DNA of 64,000 nt from Kribbella pratensis (GTDB lineage Bacteria; Actinomycetota; Actinomycetes; Propionibacteriales; Kribbellaceae), in contig NZ_SODU01000001.1 of NCBI RefSeq assembly GCF_004366075.1, positions 248,001-312,000 on the forward strand, given 5' to 3'. Numbering within the stretch: position 1 is the first letter of the stretch; every line of letters begins with the position of its first letter. Shown here in pieces: positions 1 to 9,783 of this stretch. The notes beneath the pieces were generated by a model. That model did no database searches. It was not told where the DNA came from and saw only the letters and a program-made list of their open reading frames with translations. The position numbers and the translations under genes were made by a program.

Positions 1-662
1 GTGAACGCGGTCACGATGAACAACCCGGCCATCCCGGCCAGCACGCCGAGCAGCGCCGTCACCAGCGTCATCCCGGCCGCCACGAGCGATCCGAACGTGA
101 CGACCAGTACCACAGCCGCGACCGCCACACCGAGCACCTCGGTCGCGCCGATCTCCGGTACGCCGGCCTTGATCTGTCCGCCCGGCACCACCTGGAGATC
201 ACCCGAGCTGAGTCCGCTCAGTCCGTCGTACCCGTCGCTGCTCTCGTGCGACAGCTCGTCGGCCGGCTTGTCGAACTGGACGCTGATCAATCCCGTCGTA
301 CCGTCCGGGCTGATCGCCTTGCTGGTGAACGGGTCGATCGCCGCGATCACCTCGGGCACCTTCGCGACCTTGGCGACGGTGGCGCCGACGGCGGCCTTCA
401 CGGTCGGGTCTGCGAGCGTTTTGCCGTCGGGCGCCTTCACCACGACCGTGGCGGACGCACCGCTGGCGGCCGGTAGCTCTTGCTTGAGCGCGTCGAGCGC
501 GCGTTGCGACTCGGTGCCCGGGATCGAGAATGTGTTCGCGGTCTTGCCGCCCAGTGTCAGCGCACCGACGCCGAGGACGACGAGGAACAGCGCCCACAGG
601 GCGGCGACCAGGCGCCTGCGCTGATAGGAGAACCGGCCGAGCCGGTACAGCAGATTGGCCAT
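1..662 (-). CDS. MMPL/RND-family membrane transporter, N-terminal part (cut by window start)
   Basis: The frame starts at an ATG at 662 and stays open to base 1, giving about 220 N-terminal residues of a larger protein. It opens with a basic patch (about residues 7-18) and a membrane segment (about 19-40), followed by an extracytoplasmic region with the layout of MMPL/RND exporters (FSIPGTESQRALDALKQELP). Hydrophobic helices return from about residue 175 (VLGVAVAAVVLVVTFGSLVA). MMPL proteins use proton motive force to export lipids or drugs; the substrate here is unknown. It lies 81 bp downstream of the TetR gene on the same strand, so the two probably form one unit with the exporter under TetR control. 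The C-terminal two thirds lie outside the window. Confidence 0.85.
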   Translation of the reverse strand, partial: MANLLYRLGRFSYQRRRLVAALWALFLVVLGVGALTLGGKTANTFSIPGTESQRALDALKQELPAASGASATVVVKAPDGKTLADPTVKAAVGATVAKVAKVPEVIAAIDPFTSKAISPDGTTGLISVQFDKPADELSHESSDGYDGLSGLSSGDLQVVPGGQIKAGVPEIGATEVLGVAVAAVVLVVTFGSLVAAGMTLVTALLGVLAGMAGLFIVTAF

Positions 663-743
663 CGTGAAGAGCGTCCGTTCAGATCGGTACGGCGTACGGG
701 CAGAAGTGATCGCCCCGTGGCGGCGGGGGAGTCGGGTCGGGGC

Positions 744-1292
744 TCAGGCGCGGCGGAGGATTCTCCGCAGGGCGATGTCGCAGAGTCTTCGGAGGTCGTC
801 GTCGGTGCGTTCCTGCGCGTGCCGGCACTCGCCGAGGAGGCCGTTGATGGCGAACTTCGCCAGGTCCTGCTCGAGTGGGTCGTCGGACCCGGCCAGGTAG
901 TCCGAGAGCTGCATGCCGTCGGCGACGAGTTGCGCGACCTCGGGCATCTGCTCGATCACCGGGAGGATGTCCTGGAGCACGTCGACCACGCCGCGATGGA
1001 CGACGGCGAGATCGATGAAGCTCCGGATGGCGAGCTCCTGTGCGTCGGCGCGGGACAGCTCGGCGGCGGCCTTGACGAGCGCGGCCACGTCGGCGGCGGC
1101 GGGCTCGAGGACGGCGGCGAGGACGGCGGGCTTGCCGCTGAAGTGGTACAGCACGGTCGCCTTGGAGCAACCGGCCGCGGTCGCGATGTCCTGCAGTGAC
1201 GTCGCGTTGTAGCCGGCGGCCTGGAACAGGTCCATCGCCTGACGCACGATCTCGCGCCTGGTCCGCTCCCGCGCCGGGGTGGTAACTGCCAT
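744..1292 (-). CDS. TetR-family transcriptional repressor, likely regulator of the adjacent MMPL exporter
   Basis: 182 residues from the ATG at 1292. The N-terminus is a typical TetR helix-turn-helix (REIVRQAMDLFQAAGYN, then IATAAGCSKATVLYHFSGK); the C-terminal part is a divergent ligand and dimer domain. Upstream in-frame ATGs exist at 1301 and 1304. I prefer 1292 because a TTGAAA -35, an 18-bp spacer and a CATGAT -10 end 7 bases before it, which suits a leaderless start; no Shine-Dalgarno is visible. The spacer is itself a near-palindrome, so autorepression is likely. The MMPL gene follows in the same direction. Function is inferred from family and context; the ligand is unknown. Confidence 0.88.
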   Translation of the reverse strand: MAVTTPARERTRREIVRQAMDLFQAAGYNATSLQDIATAAGCSKATVLYHFSGKPAVLAAVLEPAAADVAALVKAAAELSRADAQELAIRSFIDLAVVHRGVVDVLQDILPVIEQMPEVAQLVADGMQLSDYLAGSDDPLEQDLAKFAINGLLGECRHAQERTDDDLRRLCDIALRRILRRA

Positions 1293-1299
1293 GTCATGC

Positions 1300-1338
1300 A
1301 TCATGACTGACCGATCGGCCAGTTTTCAACCGATCGGT
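1300..1338. promoter_or_regulatory. TetR promoter with two copies of an ACCGATCGGY operator
   Basis: Read on the minus strand, TTGAAA (1329-1324), an 18-bp spacer and CATGAT (1305-1300) form a promoter 7 bases before the TetR start. The spacer (1306-1323, actgaccgatcggccagt) is palindromic except for one symmetric pair. A second copy of the core, ACCGATCGGT at 1329-1338, is perfectly palindromic. The two centres are 19 bp apart, so they face the same side of the helix approximately. The layout fits autorepression, and the second copy could also affect the divergent protease gene. Confidence 0.7.
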
Positions 1339-1403
1339 CAGTTTTGTGGTCCGGGCCACGTGGTTGTCTTCGGTGTAATGATGTAATTCAGGAGGCGAGA
1401 GCG

Positions 1404-2357
1404 ATGGCTGACGAGATTGCCGACGGGGTGGCCGGGGACGACGTACTGGACGCCTACTCCCGGGTGGTCTCGGGCGTGGCGGCACACCTGATCCCGCGGG
1501 TCGCGAGCCTGCGGATCCACAGCCGGCGCGGCGACTCGTCCGGCTCCGCCGTCGTCCTGACCGGCGACGGGCATCTGCTCACGAACGCGCACGTGGTCGG
1601 CGACGGCGTCGAGGCGTCGGCCGAGTTCGCGGACGGTACGACGGCGCAGGCCCGGGTGGTCGGGGTGGACCGGCTGTCCGACCTCGCCGTACTGCGGGCC
1701 GACCGGGAGATCCCAGATCCGCCGGAGTACGGCGACGCGGACGTGCTGAAGGTCGGGAACCTGGTGGTTGCCGTCGGGAATCCGCTCGGCCTGGCCGGGA
1801 GCGTGACGGCCGGCGTGGTGAGTGCGCTGGGCCGGTCGTTGCCGGTGCGCAGTGGCTCCGCTCAGCGCATCATCGAGGACGTGATCCAGACCGACGCAGC
1901 GCTGAACCCGGGCAACTCAGGCGGGGCGCTTGCCGACGGCAACGGGCGGGTGATCGGGATCAACACCGCGGTGGCCGGGATCGGGCTGGGTCTCGCGGTG
2001 CCGGTCAACCAGACCACGCGCCGGATCATCTACTCGCTGCTGCACGACGGTCGCGTGCGTCGCGCGTACCTCGGGCTCGTGACCAAGCCCGCGCCGCTGC
2101 AGCCGGCGCTCGCGGAACGGTTCGATCAGCGCTCGGCTCTGCGCGTCGTCGAGGTCATTCCGGCCAGTCCGGCGGCGGCCGCGGGTCTACGGCAGGGCGA
2201 TCTCGTCCTGGCCGTGAACGGCGTACAGCTTCGGGATGCTCAGTCTCTGCAGCGTCAGTTGTTCGAGGACGCGATCGCGCGCCGTACCGAGATCACCGCG
2301 ATCCGGAACAACGCGCTCGTGGACGTGATCGCCTACCCGGCCGAGCTCAGTGATTGA
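1404..2357 (+). CDS. HtrA/DegP-like trypsin-family serine protease with PDZ domain
   Basis: 317 residues from the ATG at 1404, chosen because GGAGG at 1391-1395 lies 8 bases upstream. The S1C protease domain carries the triad: His63 in LLTNAHVVGDG, Asp93 in LSDLAVLRAD and Ser172 in LNPGNSGGALAD. A PDZ domain follows at about residues 225-310 (AAGLRQGDLVLAVNG). There is no signal peptide or membrane helix, unlike most HtrA proteins, so it is probably cytosolic. The family degrades or refolds damaged proteins; the substrate here is unknown. Its 3' end overlaps the convergent acetyltransferase gene by 11 bp. A second TetR operator half lies about 65 bp upstream, so cross-regulation is possible but unproven. 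Confidence 0.9.
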   Translation: MADEIADGVAGDDVLDAYSRVVSGVAAHLIPRVASLRIHSRRGDSSGSAVVLTGDGHLLTNAHVVGDGVEASAEFADGTTAQARVVGVDRLSDLAVLRADREIPDPPEYGDADVLKVGNLVVAVGNPLGLAGSVTAGVVSALGRSLPVRSGSAQRIIEDVIQTDAALNPGNSGGALADGNGRVIGINTAVAGIGLGLAVPVNQTTRRIIYSLLHDGRVRRAYLGLVTKPAPLQPALAERFDQRSALRVVEVIPASPAAAAGLRQGDLVLAVNGVQLRDAQSLQRQLFEDAIARRTEITAIRNNALVDVIAYPAELSD

Positions 2358-2880
2358 GTTCGGCACGCAGGAGCACGCAGGTGCCGGGTTTTAGGGGCGC
2401 GTTCGGGAAGGTGAAGTCGCGGGTGACCTCGCTGAACCCGAAGCGGCGGGTGAGATCGAGAATGGCGCCGTTGGAGAGATTGACGAAGGTGTAGATCTCG
2501 TCGGCGCGCTCGGCGGTCCAGCGGATGCGGTCCTGGGTGAGCAGGTCGCCGATGCCGTGGCGGCGCCACTCGTTCGAGACGATCAGCCCGATCAGGTAGT
2601 ACCCGTCCGGAGCCGTTGTGGGCGGGTCGGCGGGGGAGATCTGGTGCCGGATCACGGCGCCGTACCCGACGACTTGACCATCGATCTCGGCGACGGCGGG
2701 GTACCGGTCGGGGTTCTGGAGGTCGGCTTGGAGCCTGCTCCGGCGCTCGTCGACCGACCCGCCGGTTCGCGTGACGATCAGCTCGGCGCAGGTTGTCAGA
2801 TCCGCCTCCACCGCCGGGCGCACGAGGACGTCGGCCGTCTTGCGAGCGGCCCCGGGCTCATATTCCGCGAAGCCGGTCAT
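2347..2880 (-). CDS. GNAT-family N-acetyltransferase
   Basis: 177 residues with GNAT features: a strand and acetyl-CoA loop region around IGLIVSNEWRRHGIGDLLTQDRIRWTAE (about residues 93-120, with an R-x-x-G-I-G pyrophosphate-binding motif) and a C-terminal beta-bulge segment (TRRFGFSEVTRDFTF). The family transfers acetyl from acetyl-CoA to an amine; the substrate cannot be told. The ATG at 2880 lies 6 bases after a TAGGAT -10 box on the minus strand, suggesting a leaderless transcript. The gene is divergent from the TPR gene with only 23 bp between the start codons. Confidence 0.85.
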   Translation of the reverse strand: MTGFAEYEPGAARKTADVLVRPAVEADLTTCAELIVTRTGGSVDERRSRLQADLQNPDRYPAVAEIDGQVVGYGAVIRHQISPADPPTTAPDGYYLIGLIVSNEWRRHGIGDLLTQDRIRWTAERADEIYTFVNLSNGAILDLTRRFGFSEVTRDFTFPNAPLKPGTCVLLRAELNH

Positions 2881-2886
2881 GCAGGC

Positions 2887-2896
2887 ATCCTAGGAT
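2887..2896. promoter_or_regulatory. Palindromic -10 box shared by two divergent genes
   Basis: The perfect 10-bp palindrome ATCCTAGGAT gives TAGGAT on the plus strand (2891-2896, 7 bases before the GTG at 2904) and TAGGAT on the minus strand (2892-2887, 6 bases before the ATG at 2880). The two -10 hexamers overlap by two bases. Both genes would then be leaderless. No clear -35 is seen on either side. Confidence 0.6.
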
Positions 2897-2903
2897 CGGC
2901 CGG

Positions 2904-3608
2904 GTGGACGAACTCATGCGGCAGGTCGACGAACTGTACGAGCGGGCGATCTTCAACGGCGAGTACGACGGCCTGCCCGCCGCCGACCGCGCACTGGACA
3001 CGGTCGAGGCCCGGCTGCTCCTGCAACGCGGCCGAATCCTCCACTGCCGCTTCCTGCAACCGCACGCCGACCCGCCGGAAGAGTCGCACGTCGACCGGCC
3101 GGAGTCGCGCGCCGAGCAGCCGGGTGTGTCGCACGTCGACCCGGTGGAGGAGCTCGCGTACTTCGAGCGCGCGGCGGACCTGTTCCGTGGCGCCGGCGAC
3201 GAGCGCGGCGAGGCCGAGGCGTTGTTCTGGATCGGCTGCTTCCACCAGGTCGTCCGCGACGACAACCCGACCGCCATCCCCTTCCTCACCCAGGCCGCCG
3301 ACCTGTGCCGCAAGACCGGCGACCAACTAACCCTCTCGTACGCCCTCCGCCACCTAGGCATCGCCGCCCACATGGCCGACGACTACCCCAAAGCCCGCGA
3401 CCTGCTGGAGGAGTCCACCGCACTCCGCCGCACCCTCAATTTCACCGCCGGCGTCGCCGCCAACCTGGTGGGCCTCATCTACCTGGCAATAGCCCAGAAC
3501 CGCCCCGACGACGCCCGAGCCCTAGCCGCCGAAGCCACAACCCTCGCCACCACATCCGGCGCCACAAAGATCACCGAACAAATCGAAGCCGCCCGCTCAC
3601 GCATCTAA
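2904..3608 (+). CDS. Tetratricopeptide-repeat (TPR) protein
   Basis: 234 residues from the GTG at 2904; an ATG at 2916 is the alternative. Helical repeat pairs of TPR type are visible from about residue 75: EALFWIGCFHQVVRDD, LSYALRHLGIAAHMADDYPKA and AANLVGLIYLAIAQNRPDDA. TPR arrays bind other proteins; no partner is suggested by context. A linker at about residues 55-80 contains two copies of SHVD within a 45-base direct repeat spacing. From about 3330 onward codon use changes, with CTA, ATA, ACA and GCA appearing more than in neighbouring genes. The -10 box TAGGAT ends 7 bases before the start. Confidence 0.8.
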   Translation: MDELMRQVDELYERAIFNGEYDGLPAADRALDTVEARLLLQRGRILHCRFLQPHADPPEESHVDRPESRAEQPGVSHVDPVEELAYFERAADLFRGAGDERGEAEALFWIGCFHQVVRDDNPTAIPFLTQAADLCRKTGDQLTLSYALRHLGIAAHMADDYPKARDLLEESTALRRTLNFTAGVAANLVGLIYLAIAQNRPDDARALAAEATTLATTSGATKITEQIEAARSRI

Positions 3609-3614
3609 TGGCGG

Positions 3615-3720
3615 GTGTGCAGTTGGACAGGAGGTATCGGTTGGCTGGGTAGTGCACCTCAGCGTGATTGTGGTTGTGCGTACAGCGTCTCGCTGGTGCT
3701 CTACCTGTCGAGCTGCACAC
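3615..3720. repeat. 106-bp inverted-repeat element with nested stem
   Basis: The outer arms, 3615-3631 (gtgtgcagttggacagg) and 3704-3720 (cctgtcgagctgcacac), pair at 15 of 17 positions. A nested stem, 3649-3664 with 3691-3704, pairs with one mismatch and a 2-base bulge. The element fills the gap between two convergent genes. Read on the minus strand, part of it looks like a tRNA D-arm (gctcgacaggtagagc), but there is no proper anticodon arm or T-loop. It could be a bidirectional terminator, a small structured RNA, or a miniature mobile repeat. Confidence 0.6.
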
Positions 3721-3740
3721 GACCAGCTGACCGCGAGTGG

Positions 3741-4400
3741 TTACCAGCCGCGGTTGCGCCATTCGGGGAGGTTGGGGCGTTCGGTGCCGAGGGTGGTGTC
3801 GGAGCCGTGGCCGGGGTAGACCCAGGTTTCGTCGGGGAGGTCGGCGAAGAGTTTGGTCTCGACGTCGTTCAGGAGTGAGGTGAAGCGCTCGGCGTCGCCC
3901 TGGGTGTTGCCGACGCCGCCGGGGAAGAGCGAGTCGCCGGTGAAGAGGTGGGGTGCGCCGTCGGGGTCGTCGTACAGGAGTGCGATCGAGCCCGGGGTGT
4001 GACCGACGAGGTGGATGACGCGGAGGCTGCACCGGCCGACGGCGATGTGGTCGCCGTCGTCGACGGGCTGGTCGGTGGGGACCGGGATGCCCTCGGCGTC
4101 GTACCGGCCGGCGACCGTGGTGGCGCCGGTGCGGGCGACGACCTCGGCGAGCGCCTCCCAGTGGTCCTGGTGGCGGTGCGTGGTGATCACCCGCGCGAGG
4201 CCGCCGTCACCGATCAGCCGCAGCAGGGTGTCCGCTTCGTTCGCGGCGTCGATCAGCACCTGCTCGTCGGTATGCCGGCAGCGCAACAGGTACGCGTTGT
4301 TGTCCATCGGCCCGACCGCGACCTTGGTGATCATCAAGTGGGCCAGCTCGTGCGTCTGCGCTGCCCCGCCGACCTTCACGTTCCCGTGGTACTCCGGCAT
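3741..4400 (-). CDS. Metallo-beta-lactamase-fold hydrolase (glyoxalase II-like)
   Basis: 219 residues from the ATG at 4400, chosen because AGGGAG lies about 8 bases upstream. The metal-binding motif H-x-H-x-D-H is at residues 75-80 (THRHQDH). Further ligands are His in VGHTPGS, Asp in FTGDSLFPGG and His in VYPGHGSDT near the C-terminus, the pattern of glyoxalase II-type enzymes binding two metals. The family hydrolyses thioesters or related substrates; the substrate is unassigned. It is divergent from uvrA, with a LexA-like box between them. Confidence 0.88.
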   Translation of the reverse strand: MPEYHGNVKVGGAAQTHELAHLMITKVAVGPMDNNAYLLRCRHTDEQVLIDAANEADTLLRLIGDGGLARVITTHRHQDHWEALAEVVARTGATTVAGRYDAEGIPVPTDQPVDDGDHIAVGRCSLRVIHLVGHTPGSIALLYDDPDGAPHLFTGDSLFPGGVGNTQGDAERFTSLLNDVETKLFADLPDETWVYPGHGSDTTLGTERPNLPEWRNRGW

Positions 4401-4476
4401 CTCGCCTCTCCCTGATCTCGGTGACACGCCGATCCTCGCACCTCCCGACCACCGGTGCAGCCACCACCTGCGGCGA

Positions 4477-4492
4477 TCGAATATACTTTCGA
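4477..4492. promoter_or_regulatory. LexA-type SOS box upstream of uvrA
   Basis: TCGAATATACTTTCGA matches the actinobacterial and Bacillus LexA consensus TCGAACnnnnGTTCGA at all outer positions, with one substitution in each half (T for C, T for G). It is 124 bp before the uvrA start, and uvrA is a classic SOS gene, so DNA-damage control is a good inference. No promoter hexamers could be assigned with confidence. Confidence 0.55.
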
Positions 4493-4615
4493 AGAGGCTT
4501 CCGGATTCGGCAGGCGGAAGTTTTTGTCGGTGGGCCTCGTTAGCATGACCGGGCATGCCAGAGATGCACCCCCAGCACCACCCGGAACCCCTCGAGAACG
4601 GCTGAGAGTGAGCTT

Positions 4616-7660
<3,045 letters not shown>

Positions 7661-7668
7661 CCAGAGAG

Positions 7669-8565
7669 TCAGCGACGGAAGAGCTGCTGCCAGAGGTGCC
7701 GGACCCAGGTGCGGCGCGGTGACGGCAGCAACGCCGCCGGCAGCATGACTGCCGGCGGCTTCGCAAGCGTGACCGGCACCTGAACCATGCGGTCGCCCTG
7801 CAACCAGTACAGGTCGGGGCTGCACTGGTCCGGCGCATCGCGGTAGGTGTCGGCGACGTACTGCGCCAACCTGTCGGCGATCTGCTGTCCCGCATCGGCT
7901 GCGCAGAAGGCGACGCTGCTCAACCTCGGTACGCCGACCAGCACGCCGAGTCCGATGGAGGCCTGGGGCAACAACTTCTCGCGGTCGACGATCGCCATCG
8001 ACACGAGTGGGTCGTCGTCGCGGGAGAGCACCGAGAAGCCGTCGTGCTCCACCGGCCGCAGGTCCGAGATGTGCTCGAGCGTCAACTGCACCGGCGACGG
8101 TACGTCGGGATCACCGAGCCCGAGCATGGAGCGCCGTACGACGGTCAGCCGACGGTAGTCCGCGCCGGTGCCGATGAAAACCACGACCTCGAAATGGTCG
8201 CCGAACGGGATCAACGCGTCCGCCACCGGACCAGAGGTTCGCGCCGACCAGCCGCGCTGCAGCAGCATCGCGCGCTGACGTACGGCGACGTCGCCGAACC
8301 GGTGTTCCTCCGTGGCCAGCTCGCCCTCAGCGACGACCGCGCGCAGCCAGGCCTCGATCTGCTCGGCCCAGAGCTGCTGGGGGAGCTGACGGCACCGGTC
8401 GATGATCTCGCCGAGGCCGACGACGGCCGACATCTGCAACGCGCCGCGGCCCCAGCCGACCTCGACCGTGCGTTCGGCGGTATCGACGACGCATCCCGGC
8501 ATCCACATCGGCGCCAGGTCCGCGATCGCCTTCAGAACCGTCGAGTCGTTCGTCGTACCAGTCAT
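7669..8565 (-). CDS. Conserved hypothetical protein, divergent from MinD-like gene
   Basis: 298 residues from the ATG at 8565; GGGAGAGG lies just upstream. I do not recognise the family. The protein is soluble, mixed alpha/beta, without a signal peptide or membrane helix, and has a basic C-terminus (RRTWVRHLWQQLFRR). The sequence contains a hydrophobic strand-rich core (FEVVVFIGTG, IGLGVLVGVPRLSSVAF). It converges on uvrA with an 8-bp gap and is divergent, over 36 bp, from the MinD-like gene at 8602. The tight divergent pairing suggests joint expression with that protein. A role in a type VII secretion-like or positioning process would be speculation. Confidence 0.75.
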   Translation of the reverse strand: MTGTTNDSTVLKAIADLAPMWMPGCVVDTAERTVEVGWGRGALQMSAVVGLGEIIDRCRQLPQQLWAEQIEAWLRAVVAEGELATEEHRFGDVAVRQRAMLLQRGWSARTSGPVADALIPFGDHFEVVVFIGTGADYRRLTVVRRSMLGLGDPDVPSPVQLTLEHISDLRPVEHDGFSVLSRDDDPLVSMAIVDREKLLPQASIGLGVLVGVPRLSSVAFCAADAGQQIADRLAQYVADTYRDAPDQCSPDLYWLQGDRMVQVPVTLAKPPAVMLPAALLPSPRRTWVRHLWQQLFRR

Positions 8566-8583
8566 CTCCAGGCCTCTCCCACC

Positions 8584-8591
8584 ACTAAAGT
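8584..8591. promoter_or_regulatory. Overlapping divergent -10 boxes (ACTAAAGT)
   Basis: On the plus strand TAAAGT (8586-8591) lies 10 bases before the ATG at 8602. On the minus strand TTTAGT (8589-8584) lies 18 bases before the ATG at 8565, leaving room for the GGGAGAGG ribosome site. The two hexamers overlap by four bases in a 36-bp gap. This is a second bidirectional layout like that at 2887-2896. Confidence 0.45.
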
Positions 8592-8601
8592 GTGCCGGGC
8601 G

Positions 8602-9657
8602 ATGACTGAGTCTGACTGGCAGGGGGACATGCTGCGCCGAATGTCGGGGCAGTCGGCACCACCTGAACAGACCCAAGAACCCGAGCAACCCGCGCCTCAG
8701 CCCTCACTCCCACCTGCAGATCAGCCTGCGATCCAACCCCAGGCAGACCACCAACAGCACCCCCACCAGCAACCGGACAAGCAGCAGCCGTACGTGGAGC
8801 ACCCGGCGCAGGCGGCGTACCAGCGGGACCAGCCGCCCGCGGATTGGAGGCGCTCGGCGGGTGACAGTGAGGAGTCGGTGTTCGACAAGTTTCGGCGGGT
8901 TGCGGCCGAGGCGGCGTACCTGATCGGTGGATCCGGCCGCCTGCAGCATGAGGTTGACCTGATCGCCACCTGTCGCCGCCCGATCGCGATCGCCCGCCGG
9001 GTCGGGGTGACGAGCCCGGTGCTGAACGGCGGTACGTCGACGGTGACGGCGCTGCTGTCCACGACGCTGGCGGCCCAGCGGGCGGACCGGGTGGTTGCGG
9101 TCGACGTCGATCCGGGCGGTGCCGAGCTGTCGCGACGGCTCGAGCTGACCCGTGGCTCGGGCGCGATGGAGGGTGCGAGTCTGGTCCGCAGCGACCCCAC
9201 CGTTCCGGCGCTGCGGTCGACGCTCGCCGCCGCGCAGAGTCAGGGTGCGCGGGACGTCGGTCTCGCCGTCGTGGACTGCCCGGGCAGCATGTTCGACGAG
9301 ATCGCCACCGAGATGGCGAACACCGGACACTGCACGGTCCTCGTCGTACCGTCGGCGCCGGACATCGCGGCGTACTGCCTGCAGCAGCTCGATCAGCTGG
9401 CGCCTGCCGGACAGGACGTGCTGCTCAACCGCGGCGTCGTCGTGATCACGGTGGTCGACAGTTCCACTCTCGACACAGCCCGTTGGCTGGTCGACGCGTT
9501 CCGGCAGCGCGGACTGGATCCCGTTGTGGTGCCGTACGACCCGCACATCGCCGGCGCCTGGCCGCTGCACTCGAGCGAACTGGAGACCGAGACGCGGCGC
9601 GCCGTCCTGGAACTCGCGGCGCGTGTCGTCGGGATCGTGACGCGGACTGCCAGCTGA
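8602..9657 (+). CDS. MinD/ParA-like protein with Pro/Gln-rich N-terminus and degenerate P-loop
   Basis: 351 residues. Residues 18-80 are rich in Pro, Gln and His and probably disordered. From about 105 the sequence follows the MinD/ParA-type fold seen in actinobacterial secretion- and septum-associated proteins: a strand and loop (VGVTSPVLNGGTSTVTALL), DRVVAVDVDPGG, LAVVDCPGSMFDE, CTVLVVPSAPDI and VVPYDPHIAGAWPL. The deviant Walker A, normally KGGxGKTT, reads NGGTST (residues 142-147), so both the signature and catalytic lysines are gone. It probably does not hydrolyse ATP, or does so unusually. It is divergent from an unknown gene that may be its partner. The true start is the ATG at 8602; the upstream open frame is a shadow. 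Confidence 0.75.
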   Translation: MTESDWQGDMLRRMSGQSAPPEQTQEPEQPAPQPSLPPADQPAIQPQADHQQHPHQQPDKQQPYVEHPAQAAYQRDQPPADWRRSAGDSEESVFDKFRRVAAEAAYLIGGSGRLQHEVDLIATCRRPIAIARRVGVTSPVLNGGTSTVTALLSTTLAAQRADRVVAVDVDPGGAELSRRLELTRGSGAMEGASLVRSDPTVPALRSTLAAAQSQGARDVGLAVVDCPGSMFDEIATEMANTGHCTVLVVPSAPDIAAYCLQQLDQLAPAGQDVLLNRGVVVITVVDSSTLDTARWLVDAFRQRGLDPVVVPYDPHIAGAWPLHSSELETETRRAVLELAARVVGIVTRTAS

Positions 9658-9679
9658 TTCACAGCAAACCTTCAAACTG

Positions 9680-9706
9680 CGGTTCAATCCCACCGGCGTT
9701 GAACCG
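9680..9706. promoter_or_regulatory. Inverted repeat CGGTTCAA-11-TTGAACCG upstream of Rieske gene
   Basis: Arms 9680-9687 and 9699-9706 are perfect complements with an 11-base spacer, about 78 bp before the Rieske lipoprotein start. A third GTTCAA occurs nearer the gene. The centre-to-centre geometry (19 bp) suits a dimeric regulator. The protein that binds is unknown. The rest of the 126-bp gap (9658-9783) shows nothing else certain. Confidence 0.4.
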
Positions 9707-9783
9707 TTCGGCCGATCCGCCCGTTTGACTCGGTATATAGCGTTCAACTACTTCGATCAGCAGGCTCCTGGAGGTCCGGATTC

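Noticed and set aside
3615..3720. A tRNA gene on the minus strand, because of the D-arm-like gctcgacaggtagagc and pairing ends
   Set aside because: The anticodon arm has a 5-base loop with a mismatched stem, no T-loop is present, and the length (106) is too great. Kept only as a structured repeat.
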